NCBI RefSeq assembly: GCF_028502605.1
Contig: NC_079237.1
Location: forward strand, 868,001-932,000
From: Trichoderma breve
Taxonomy: Eukaryota; Ascomycota; Sordariomycetes; Hypocreales; Hypocreaceae
Direction of reading: 5' to 3'
DNA length: 64,000 nt
A program made the position numbers and the translations under genes. The notes under the pieces are model-generated. The model did no database searches and had not been told where the DNA came from. It worked only from the letters and a program-made list of their open reading frames with translations. Below, piece by piece: positions 20,841-29,986 of this stretch. The stretch's first letter is position 1. Each line of letters begins with the position of its first letter.

Positions 20841-20848
20841 TATAAATC
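20841..20848 (+). promoter_or_regulatory. TATA-like box of the secreted protein gene
   Basis: TATAAATC lies about 130 bp upstream of the ATG at 20970. A CAA-rich, A/C-rich leader typical of fungal mRNA follows just before the start codon. Confidence 0.45.
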
Positions 20849-20969
20849 ACAGCATTACCACCAACTGTTAAAACAAGAAAAAAAATCATCCCCTTCGCTC
20901 GTCAATAAACCACAGTACAGCTATCAAGTCCAAGATTCAAAGTTCAACCCAGACTACCAAACCGCCAAA

Positions 20970-21415
20970 ATGAGTCTCAGCCGATCCTATATCTCTTTCC
21001 TTGGCCTCATGGCCATGGGAACAGTTGCCACGGCTTTGCAAGTCAACATATACTCGGACCACAACTGCCAAAACTTCATTGGATCTTTTTTCCCTGGAGA
21101 TTGCGATCCTTTACCCCAGCCCAATGGAGGCATCGGCAGCTGGCTTGTTGTTTGCCAAAACAACTTCGATGATAACTGCGAGAACATTACCTGGTTCAGC
21201 AGCAACGGAGGTGATTGCGCTGAGGAGCACGCTGTCAGCGCCCTCGGCTGCGGCTGCAACTCTGATCCTACGACTAACGATAACCTCCGATGCCAGAGCA
21301 CGGTTGGTCTGGGAGCTCATTTCTGGGGTGAGCGTGATATCGAGAGCCGTAAGCATTCCATTTTACAACATCAACACTCAATAACTGACACTAACGCTTC
21401 TATCTAGAAAACTAA
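20970..21415 (+). CDS. Small secreted cysteine-rich protein, 128 residues
   Basis: Exon 1 is 20970-21348 and exon 2 only 21408-21415, giving the end Glu-Ser-Gln-Asn-stop. The 59-bp intron (GTAAGC ... CACTAACG ... ATCTAG) is well formed, and reading through it would add a spurious tail. The signal peptide is MSLSRSYISFLGLMAMGTVA, cleaved near residue 22. The mature part has eight Cys (33, 45, 62, 70, 83, 94, 96, 108), including a Cys-Gly-Cys, so four disulfides are possible. It is Asn/Asp-rich (DDNCENITWFSSNGGDC), with a possible N-glycosylation site at Asn-Ile-Thr. This is an effector-like profile; I recognise no named family. A TATA-like box and a good leader suggest real expression. Confidence 0.74.
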
Positions 21416-21942
21416 TCTTTGGCTCTCACAAACGAGCTAGAGACACTGTTGATAATGTACTTCACTGCACTCGTTTTAGATAGTTTAGAAAGCCTGTTGC
21501 TAACGCAGCATTTACAATATACTTGGACAGGAGCCTGAAGGTCCTTCTTATCACTATTAACGTCTGCGTGTAAGATGACTCACTTCCAATCTGATCATCA
21601 GCCAACGTAAACTAGATGTTTGTTTGTTTGTCCATTTTATTTGACGCCCACTGAGTAAGCTAGTAAGTTACATAAGTCCTCATCTAATCACTAGGATAGT
21701 AGGAGGAGCTGTGTTCACGCGGTCGTTACGTTTCAAGTAGGCAAAGGAAAGGGGGTGGTGTTAATCTGTGATTGGGGAGGGGGAGGGGGGGAGTAAAGGC
21801 TTGTTCCCCCATTAGTTTCTGGAATTCTTTACATCTTTTATCTCCTATGAGGTAAGTGAGGTGTATTACTCCAATATATATTTTGCAGAGTAGTAAGAAG
21901 AAAATTAGAGTCCACATTAACCATATTTCCTGTTACCAATGA
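21416..21942. other. Convergent intergenic space with G-rich tract
   Basis: 527 bp between the secreted-protein gene and the 3' end of the HET gene. It holds the G-rich tract at 21751-21792 and otherwise nothing recognisable. Confidence 0.45.
21751..21792 (+). repeat. G-rich tract, possible G-quadruplex
   Basis: Runs of 5, 4, 5 and 7 G lie within about 42 bases on the plus strand, enough on paper for a quadruplex. It lies about 150 bp past the stop of the minus-strand HET gene, where it would form a C-rich RNA. Confidence 0.4.
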
Positions 21943-24339
21943 TCACCTAAGTAGAATGGTCACGATCTTATCGCTCCAATCTCGCCTATGGTACTCATCA
22001 TCTCTATACATAAGACCGTGTATCCAGCCTTTCCCAATAACAATGAAGTGATTGCCTTGCTTTCGTAAATACCACGGATTTCCAGAGCCAGCGAGAATAG
22101 CAACTACATCGCCAACCTCGACGCCAGGGAGCCCAGTTCCGAAGAATCCATGCTCTGTGATAATAAACTGTTTGGGCGCCCCAGCTTCAGTGGAGCTCCA
22201 TACAGGATCATTCTCTTGATTGAGCAGTTCCTCGATGGTTTCCATAGGTACGTAATCCAATAATCCCGGAGGAAGTGAATATGGTTTTTCAGTTTGCTTA
22301 TTTTTTGCTTTCATATCAGCGATCATAGGTCCCAGTGTCCGCCGAAACTTGAGTCGATGAGGCCAAATCTGTTGAAGCTTTTGGTAATTCTCCGAGCAGA
22401 GAGTTATCCACGAGCGCAGAGATTCAAGTTTTAAAGAAGCAAAGTCGTCACCATTGATGACCCTCATACCAATGGGGTTGTCTGCGACAATGGCTCGCCA
22501 AAACGCTTCAAATCGAGCTTCTTGGGAACCGTATCTTGTTCCAAGATTTTGCTCCACTACAATATTGTATAAATCAACCTCATTGTAAAAGTCTTCATCT
22601 TGTCCAATATCTATAGACATTGTTACTGTGTCGACAATGTGACCAGACAGAACGAGGTAGTCGCCTTCAACTTTTGCATCATACTCGATTAAAACATCGA
22701 TCTGGGGATCGTCTTCAGCAAAGAGAACATTTGAAGCGCCTCTATTACAGGTCCAGTTCGGAATCCAGGTTGGGAGAGAGGTATCCTTAGATGGGTCAAA
22801 TTTAACAAAGGAAAGGATATAATCCTTTCTCGGCTGGTTGTCAATTCGATGTTTAGGGTAGCTGTCAACAATATGTTTGGCCGCATTCTTAAACACAGCC
22901 TGAACATCTAGAGAGTAGTCGATGGACTTTTTAGCCCAGTGAAGTTGGGATGGAAGCTCTGAAAAATGTCGTAACAGCCCAACCAGACTAAAGATAAGAT
23001 CTCTTGGGTCTGTGGCCAATTGTCCGCCAAAGACACCCATTAGATGTCCGAGAGTAAGATCGCGCATTTGTTTGGATTGTCTTCTTGCTCGATAAAATCC
23101 AATATGCGAAATCGTTTCCAGTAATGACATAAAGTTGATGGGTTTCTGGTCTGGCGGTTGTGTCATGACTTGCATGAGCATTTTCAATGATGATCGTACG
23201 TCAAATATACGCACGTCATCCAAAACGACATTTTTCACATCTAGCCCCATTGCGCGTCCGTATCCATAGACCGTACAAAATACATCAAAGTCGATTTCAT
23301 GTTTTCCACAGACCAAGGTAGCCTTCTCGGAAACAATAGCCTCTTGGATGACCCAGGCTCGTCGCCAATATGGCCTAGATGCGATATAGTCCAAGCCATG
23401 CAGGAGTCCAACACATTGAGCATGCGTCAGATCAAATTCCGCGGGCTTTATAGCTTCTAACAGAAACGTGCAAAAGTCGGGAAGGCTTTCCTTTTCAGCT
23501 TTTTGAACGCGAGACTTGTCAAAGTCGAGAGCAAGAATAACATATTCGAGGCCACCGTGTGTTTCTCCCATTTCTCCCGTCTCCAAATCTCGATATGCCA
23601 CGGTGACCATCTTAGGATCTGAATCGGGAGACCCATAGTGACGGCGAGCATCTTCAGATACCCACCGACTAGCATATCGATCCCGTACATTGGCCACAAT
23701 CTTCATTGACTCCAAGTCATTGCTGTATAAATATACTGGCGTTTTCCCTCCTGGTAGTTCAATAATATGTTTGGATCTGGCATATTCATGCCGTGCCTTT
23801 GCCACCTTGAACAGCATTTCAAGGTTCGGATCGCCATCTTCGCCTAGCCACATGACGGTCTCTTCAGCCTTTGTGTATATCTCCAACATCATCCTCACTT
23901 GCTGGTTCCTCTCAGAAATGGAACTCTGATCGATGCAAAGTGCATCAATCCACCATGTTCGCGTTTCCGAGACATCGCGAAAGCGACAGAGAACATGGAA
24001 GAGATTGGCTGTCACACTCAGCTGCTCCGTGTCGCCTGAGTATATTGTCCGTCTATCGATTTCGGCATCTCCCCATACGTACGATAGTGCCGTATAAGGA
24101 CCTGGATCTTCCAGCGAGATGGATTGTAGTTGGATCCGGATAGGATCGGGACCACTGCCCGGTAATAGCTTCAATAGACGGATGTAGCGATCGTCAAGTG
24201 GTTGATACAAAGGGGTATCAGATTCAGCCTGTCCACTGACCAAAGATATCGCGGCCACATCATTTTCTTTGCCGCCCAGATCATCTTCAGAATTCTCGAA
24301 GGACATATTCAGATTCTTTATTCTAGATATCGGCACCAC
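21943..24339 (-). CDS. HET-domain (heterokaryon incompatibility) protein, 798 residues
   Basis: One uninterrupted exon. The HET domain starts near residue 82 with YTALSYVWGDAE, then WWIDALCIDQSSISERNQQV (129-148) and TVMWLGEDGD (161-170), the three classic HET blocks. The C-terminal region carries the usual conserved tail of the family (FGTGLPGVEVGDVVAILAG, WYLRKQGNHFIVIGKGWIHG), so the gene is complete. HET-domain proteins trigger programmed cell death on allorecognition, usually with a second polymorphic partner, and the HET domain is structurally TIR-like. The start is either the ATG at 24339 or the one at 24306 (MSFENSEDD). A 25-residue fragment of a sister gene remains at 16856-16933. 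No NACHT, WD or TPR domain is attached. Confidence 0.9.
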   Translation of the reverse strand: MVPISRIKNLNMSFENSEDDLGGKENDVAAISLVSGQAESDTPLYQPLDDRYIRLLKLLPGSGPDPIRIQLQSISLEDPGPYTALSYVWGDAEIDRRTIYSGDTEQLSVTANLFHVLCRFRDVSETRTWWIDALCIDQSSISERNQQVRMMLEIYTKAEETVMWLGEDGDPNLEMLFKVAKARHEYARSKHIIELPGGKTPVYLYSNDLESMKIVANVRDRYASRWVSEDARRHYGSPDSDPKMVTVAYRDLETGEMGETHGGLEYVILALDFDKSRVQKAEKESLPDFCTFLLEAIKPAEFDLTHAQCVGLLHGLDYIASRPYWRRAWVIQEAIVSEKATLVCGKHEIDFDVFCTVYGYGRAMGLDVKNVVLDDVRIFDVRSSLKMLMQVMTQPPDQKPINFMSLLETISHIGFYRARRQSKQMRDLTLGHLMGVFGGQLATDPRDLIFSLVGLLRHFSELPSQLHWAKKSIDYSLDVQAVFKNAAKHIVDSYPKHRIDNQPRKDYILSFVKFDPSKDTSLPTWIPNWTCNRGASNVLFAEDDPQIDVLIEYDAKVEGDYLVLSGHIVDTVTMSIDIGQDEDFYNEVDLYNIVVEQNLGTRYGSQEARFEAFWRAIVADNPIGMRVINGDDFASLKLESLRSWITLCSENYQKLQQIWPHRLKFRRTLGPMIADMKAKNKQTEKPYSLPPGLLDYVPMETIEELLNQENDPVWSSTEAGAPKQFIITEHGFFGTGLPGVEVGDVVAILAGSGNPWYLRKQGNHFIVIGKGWIHGLMYRDDEYHRRDWSDKIVTILLR

Positions 24340-25312
24340 AGTCTGTGTATTATTGATATGCTATGTCTACTGCATATAGATAATTATTGAGAGGGGTAGG
24401 TCTCATAGGATGCCTCTTGCGGGCCAAGGCAGATTTACCCCTAAGTCAAGGCTGTGCCTTTTTTTCGGTTAGATACATGCACGACGACGCGCTACGGTCC
24501 AACCTGAGAATGGTCTAGTCTTACTATAATATGCCTGCTGGCGACTAAGATCACGGTCCGACTGAGGCTGCATTTGAAGCTAGTGGGCTTGGCTCTGGAC
24601 TACCTCTTCATGTCGGTTTCCCATATATGGTGATGTGGAAAGCTCTAACAATCGAACTGGTATGCCGTCTTGGCTAAATAAATATGGGTTTTCGTAAACT
24701 TACACGCACTCATACGGAGAGTCTCAATATCCACCCTGACGCACGAGATTCCTCTGTAAACCCCCTACCAAACGATGAACAATCCACATCTCTCTGTTTC
24801 TGCATTATAAGAGTTGCCACTGTACCATCCATAATACGTACGTGTCCATTCATTTCTCCAGGCGAATATGGAGAGTTTCGGTCTCTCTCGGTTCTACTGG
24901 CAATTTGCTCCCCGTGGCTCACAAAATAAGTTTCGAACTCGGTCACATGGTTCATAATAGGTACAAATACTTGTCTATACTTTGATATATACGGATAAAG
25001 AGCAATATTTTCACCAAAAAATTGACATATAATGTAACTCTAAGAGTCTCAGACTTTATTTATGGCATCACAGATCTCCAGTCGAGATATGGATACGGTT
25101 ACAATGTAAAAGATGTCCACATTCTCAGTTTCGACGAACCTTTGATAGACTTTCGTCCAGTGCCGATCTCAAAGTTGTTTTCCCCTTCGCCAACTATAAA
25201 GGTGGCCTTTGGTCCTCCTATTTTTCATTTCTCTCTTTCCTTTCCAAACGTCACGCACCATCTCGCTGGACACTTCAGTCCCCCCAATACTACAATCCTT
25301 TATCAATACAAG
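24340..25312. other. Divergent intergenic space, HET gene and CFEM gene
   Basis: 973 bp serving as promoter region for both flanking genes. The frame upstream of the CFEM ATG is open back to about 25022, but without any coding signature; I regard it as leader. A TATA-like box lies at 25195. Nothing else is recognised. Confidence 0.5.
25195..25200 (+). promoter_or_regulatory. TATA box of the CFEM gene
   Basis: TATAAA lies about 113 bp upstream of the ATG at 25313, followed by a pyrimidine-rich leader (CTCTCTTTCC), the usual layout of a strongly expressed fungal gene. Confidence 0.5.
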
Positions 25313-26305
25313 ATGAAGAACTTCTTCGCCCTCCTTCCCGCGTTTGCCTTACTGGCATCCGCCCATCCTTACTTCGACCCCAGATCTCTCAAGGATGTTA
25401 CTCCATCCCATGTTGATCCATCCGACAATGATGTTTCCTTTGAACACCTTGTCAAAAATACCACCACTCCCGGCATCGACAGCCTGCCCTCCTGCGCTAT
25501 TCCCTGCATCCAAATCGCCGTCAAGTCGGCATCCAACTGCCAGCTTGATGATCTCCCTTGCCTGTGCAAACAGCGCGCAAAGATTGCAGCGTCTGCCAAG
25601 AGTTGCATCCTTCACACATGTGGTGCCAAAAAGACCTTGAGTACGTATTTTATTCTTATTTCTCGCTACTATCAAAAACGTAAACTAATAATCTATATAG
25701 AAAAGGTCAGGCCCCAAGTGCAGGCCATGTGCAAAGAGTTAGATGCAAAGGAGGCAGAGAAAAGAAAAGCAGAAAAGAAGAAACTAAAGGAGCAGGAAAA
25801 AGCCAGAAAGAAGGCTGAAAAGGAACAAAAAGAAAGAGATAAGGCGCAGAAAGAAGCTGAAAAGAAGAAGAAAAAGGAAGAAGAGAAGAAACGAAAGGAA
25901 AAGGAAAAGGAAGAGAAGAGGAAGAAGAAGGAAGAAGCGAAGAAAAAGAAGGAAGAGCAAAAAGAGTTCGAAAAGCACCAGAAGGAAGAAGAGAAGAGAC
26001 TGAAGGAAGAGGAAAAGAAGAGAAAGAAGCAAAAGGAAGAGGAAGAGAAGAACGGGGGACAGAGTGAGAAGAGGGGAGAGACCGATGAAATGTGTGAGGC
26101 AGAGGAAATGAAAAAGGCCGAGCATATTTGTGAGCACGGGGACTTGTGTAAGCACGGGGAATTGTGTGGGCACGTGGAAATGGGAGAGATCGAGGAAAGG
26201 GGGGAAATGAAAAAGGAGCCAACATTCACGCTCGAAAAGGTGAAGGCGGCGCACACTTGGTGGAAGATCGACAAGGAGCACCCTGTGAAAGGCGAGCCAT
26301 TCTAA
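25313..26305 (+). CDS. CFEM-domain secreted protein with long KEKE tail and Cys-His repeats
   Basis: Exon 1 is 25313-25640 and exon 2 is 25701-26305, with a 60-bp intron (GTACGT ... AACTAATA ... TATAG), giving 310 residues. The start is the ATG at 25313, because it opens a signal peptide (MKNFFALLPAFALLASA). The CFEM domain has eight Cys: 61, 65, 76, 83, 85, 98, 103 and, from exon 2, 120, with Asp-Asp just before the C83-x-C85 pair as in heme-binding CFEM proteins. CFEM proteins act at the fungal surface in iron/heme capture or host interaction. Residues about 121-227 are almost purely Lys and Glu, a predicted single helix or coiled coil. Near the end, four Cys occur with His-Gly (C241, and ICEHGDLCKHGELCGH at 252-267). 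There is no C-terminal hydrophobic segment, so no GPI anchor. The Lys/Glu tail is very unusual for a secreted protein. Confidence 0.8.
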   Translation: MKNFFALLPAFALLASAHPYFDPRSLKDVTPSHVDPSDNDVSFEHLVKNTTTPGIDSLPSCAIPCIQIAVKSASNCQLDDLPCLCKQRAKIAASAKSCILHTCGAKKTLSTYFILISRYYQKRKLIIYIEKVRPQVQAMCKELDAKEAEKRKAEKKKLKEQEKARKKAEKEQKERDKAQKEAEKKKKKEEEKKRKEKEKEEKRKKKEEAKKKKEEQKEFEKHQKEEEKRLKEEEKKRKKQKEEEEKNGGQSEKRGETDEMCEAEEMKKAEHICEHGDLCKHGELCGHVEMGEIEERGEMKKEPTFTLEKVKAAHTWWKIDKEHPVKGEPF

Positions 26306-27184
26306 TGGTTTGCGGTCTTTCTGGGGGCTTGTTTTGTCCCTCACCTTTACAAAGGTTTTTTTTTATCTCTTAGTTAATAATCCCAAAATCGAGTGTTAAC
26401 TTGATATCATCGTCTCTATAAAACCGTCGATTGTCTTGAGTGGCTGCTTCTTGGAACATCATCGGTATCTCAATGATACAGATAGAGCAAGTAGATTCCC
26501 TAGAGAGATGCTCCTTCTTGAACACCATTATGGGTACATAAGGTATGGAGAAACAATATGGAACGAGAGGAACTCAAGACAATACGGAGAATTAGACAAA
26601 AATATATAAAACTTAATCTCGCCCTGGTACGCCCTGAAACACAAGTCCATATAACCCCCAAGCCACAACCAAATCCCACCCCATAAACTTTCCAAACCGT
26701 ATCAAAATAGAGGAAAGTTCAAAAAGACCCATCTCCTCACAATCGCCAATATTCCACCACAGATACTTTTCCGATACTCCACGTCTGAAACACCCTCATT
26801 GCCATTACCCCGTATCCAGGAATCTCCCCTCATCTTAAGAATGGGCCAGCCTTGAACTTTGTCAAATCAATTTCAACATTTGTACCATTACGTGTAACCT
26901 AGGGGCAGACAAAGACGCCCTCTAACTGGGTATATACTATCCATCCTCGCAACATACAGCGAAGGCTTTAAAAAAATAATAGAAAGAAAGTAAGAAAAAA
27001 GAAGGGGGGAATATCCATCCGAGACCATCCCCATCCTCATTAAAGCCTCATCCGTTCTTAAATTGTAAACAACACATCCATCAATCAATCCGCTCGCCTG
27101 CTTGAATCCTCTGGTCATTCAGACCCAGCACCTTATTTTCGTTGAATAGACATGCTGTATTCACACCGTCCGGCAGAAAGCCTC
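26306..27184. other. Convergent intergenic space, accessory/core boundary
   Basis: 879 bp between the CFEM gene and the 3' end of the sphingoid-base kinase gene. C-rich AT-mixed sequence with no recognisable gene. The change from relic-rich accessory DNA to the conserved gene block occurs here. Confidence 0.45.
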
Positions 27185-28899
27185 CTATGCCTTCTCCCAT
27201 CCGGCCGGGCCCTCTGCCTCATACACTCCCTTCTTCGAGATGACGCGCCCAAGACCCCTATGGATCTCCGCTTGGAACGGTTCGAAAGGAATGCGCTCTC
27301 CGTCGATGCTGATGTAGCCGCTCTGTTGGTTCCGAGGGGTGATGCGGTAAGCCGAGATCTTCTTGTACGTGACGTGAGGGTTATCGAAGAATTTGCCCGA
27401 TTCAACAGCGAGAAGAGCCTTGGTGACGGCCACGGGTGAGATATCCGCAGGAATCATGACCAGATCCATAAGACCATCCGTGGGCACGGCAGCAGTGAAG
27501 AAGTTGGCGTCGGGTGACATGTAAGCCATCTATTACCATTGTGTTAGCATTACTCAGCTTCAGGAAAATATCTTTCTTCCTGCAGACTTACGTTTCCGAC
27601 ATAAAAGGTGCCGATATTGTCATGAGACGCTGTCTGCCAGTCTCCCGGAATCTCATCTTGGACCGTCCCGTACTTCAGCTTTGGCAAGCCCTCTTCCCCA
27701 GCCGCTGCAACCTCAGCATCCACGTTCAAAAGAGCGGAATCAGAAGCATATTTCTTGTAGTGCTGCTTGATCATCTCCTTGCCCTCAATCTCCAACTTGA
27801 CAGACAAGTCGAAAGGATACGACTTCTTCTTGAAAACGCGCGTCGCCAAGCCAACTTCGAAACGCGTGTTGCCCATCCAGCGCATATTTTCCGTGCCCAG
27901 GTCGCTTTCGGCAATGAGCCCCAAAGCCTGGGACAGGAACGAGAGGATGCGTCGATCGCCTTGTGTGATGGACACAAGATCCAATGGCATCACCACGCCC
28001 TTTACAACCGCTAGGGCCGACAGTCCAGCATCATTGGTGCCGTTGCAGTTCAGCGAAAACGCATTGCCCGATCCGCAAGGAATGTGGCTCACAGCAATCT
28101 TAGCTAACGCCTTCGCAGCATCAGGTCTCTTCCCGAGCCCATTGAAGATTTCAAACGGCGTTCCATCTCCCGACAGCGCCATGATGGTATCGTACTTGTC
28201 AAGGTCCGCCTTCTCCGAAAGCTCCGTCGCCTCTCCGCCCCTGCTCAAGTTCACCACGTCCATTTCCATTCTAGCAGCGTCAAAGATTGGCTTGACATGC
28301 TTCTTCCACTTGCCCACCGCTCCTCCAGGGCCCGAGTTCGGGTTGATAAGCACATATGCACGCTTTCGCGGCTTCGCTTCACCATACGCGGCAGCAATGA
28401 GCGCCGACACAAACGTCTCAGGCGACGGACCGCCAGCCTCCACCTCTGCAGTCGGGAGTGCAAACGTCCACTTCTGCAACTTCAGCGACGACTTCCGCGG
28501 TGCCGCGTAGTCCACTACCAGAGAATCGTCACGCAATTCAGCCCACAGGACATTATACAGCGGAATCGTGTGTTTCCCCTTGCCATCTGCACCTCCGAGT
28601 GGTAAGCAATTGAAGCAGGAGAGGTCGTCGAGGAGCTGCTTGCCGGAAGAAGCCTTGCCATTGAATGACTTGTTGTGTTTCTTTCCATCGGGATCTATCG
28701 AATACACACTGTCAGCCCAAAATCGTAGCCAGAATCAACGCCATGTCGTTTTGCTTCCCATACCAAAAAGAACGAGATCCTTCTCGCCAATCGTCAGCGT
28801 CTTGTTTCCCCCAAGACCCAGGCGCATCCCAATTGCTTCAGAGGCCACCATCTTCTTTGCGCCGTTCTCAATACTCGCAAGTCGTACGGGGTCCTGCAT
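27185..28899 (-). CDS. Sphingoid long-chain base kinase (LCB4/5, DAGK_cat fold)
   Basis: Three exons: 28899-28764, 28694-27592 and 27529-27185; introns are 69 and 62 bp; the product is 527 residues. Diacylglycerol-kinase-catalytic-type motifs are present: VLINPNSGPGGAVGKW (nucleotide-binding start), TIMALSGDGTPFEIFNGL (the SGDG loop), HIPCGSGNAFS, and late GERIPFEPFQAEI. The N-terminus has a pleckstrin-like region (TIGEKDLVLFDPDGKKHNKS) joined across intron 1. The enzyme phosphorylates phytosphingosine or dihydrosphingosine to the 1-phosphate, controlling sphingolipid turnover and stress signalling, at Golgi/ER membranes in yeast. The GDGT in place of the usual GDGL/GDGI is a mild change. The start was chosen at 28899, the first ATG in the open exon 1. 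Confidence 0.9.
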
Positions 28900-29986
28900 T
28901 GAGGATTTTGGGGGGTTACGAATTCTCGGCGGCCGAGGTACCCGAGCGTCCGTGGATTTGGGAAATTGAAGCTCGCTAGCTAGCTTTCGCTAAACAAGGA
29001 GTGAATCTAAGATGCAAACGAAACAAAAGAGAAACTGTAGATAAAGGAGAGAGGGACAGGATGACGAGTAAAAAAGACGAATGTCAGCGAGCGTGAGATA
29101 TTGGGCCAAGGAATGACAACTAGCTTGAGACAAGCCGGCGAAGCAGAAAAGGGAGAAGCTTCAAGCCCCTTCTCACGCGTAAGATCCAACTTGGCGATGC
29201 AGTGACTTGTAAACGGCCGCGGCAACTTGTGCTAGCAGCCCCGATAAGGGATAAGGCTCCTGGAGGATTGCGCTAAAGAAGAGCTCCAGCGCTCCACAGT
29301 GCTCCAGTCAGCCGCTATCCGGAGAATCGCGCCAGGATGAATCAGCATAAGCAAACGCTGTTCCCAGCATCACCCAACTTGAAAGTGAAGACAACAGAGC
29401 TTGACAGAATCTCAATTGTCGAGTAGAGATTTGTTATTTTATTGTAGTAGCGAGTAAGTACAAATATGGAGTAATATTGACTGGTTTTAACCCAAGAGGG
29501 ATCCAATACAAATTAGCACTAGATAAGTACCTAAGCATTTGATAAATGTCCGTCATTCTGCAGCAAAACGCTCGCATCAACGCAATGCCTCTCTCACTGC
29601 TCACTCCTCCAAACGCACACGCAAAACATCTCTCGAATTTTTCCCCCCTTCTTCATCTTTCCGAATCTGCCACTCCACAAATGCCTACCAACTTTTATAT
29701 AATGCATCCGTCCTCCCTTCCAAAATAAAACTCCCCAGAGAAAACCATTTCCATCCGCAGAAAGCCCGTCAACAGGCTCTCTACAGAATAGATTTGCATG
29801 ATGCGTAAATGTGAAGCGTAACCCAGACCCCGTTATCTCAAAGTCCGCTTCCAAGCCAGTTTCATTCTCCTCTTTCAAAAAAGGGGCCTCTATCAGATTA
29901 CCAAGCTGTAAACACCACATTCTCAATTTTCACCAATGCCCCTATTTTATCCATTTTTTGTTCAACTAGGTACCGCATTTGATAAT
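28900..29986. other. Intergenic 1.1 kb, tandem minus-strand genes
   Basis: Holds the promoter of the sphingoid kinase and the 3' region of NAA15. Short open frames on both strands have no recognisable features. Confidence 0.45.

Larger units (their letters stand above)
19621..20969. other. Intergenic 1.3 kb with a short direct repeat
   Basis: Contains the 5' region of the membrane-protein gene, the direct repeat at 20140-20185, and the promoter of the next secreted-protein gene with a TATA-like box at 20841. A minus-strand open frame (20735-20343, 130 codons) has no recognisable features and I do not call it. Confidence 0.4.

Noticed and set aside
21751..21792. G-rich tract as a telomere-like or regulatory G-quadruplex
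   Set aside because: It is a single irregular tract without TTAGGG units and sits past a gene's 3' end; kept only as a compositional feature.
25022..25312. Upstream in-frame extension of the CFEM gene
   Set aside because: The signal peptide begins at 25313 and a TATA box lies inside the extension, so it is leader, not protein.
25693..26344. Long minus-strand frames opposite the KEKE region
   Set aside because: They are shadows of the Lys/Glu codons (poly-Ser, Phe and Leu products) without independent support.
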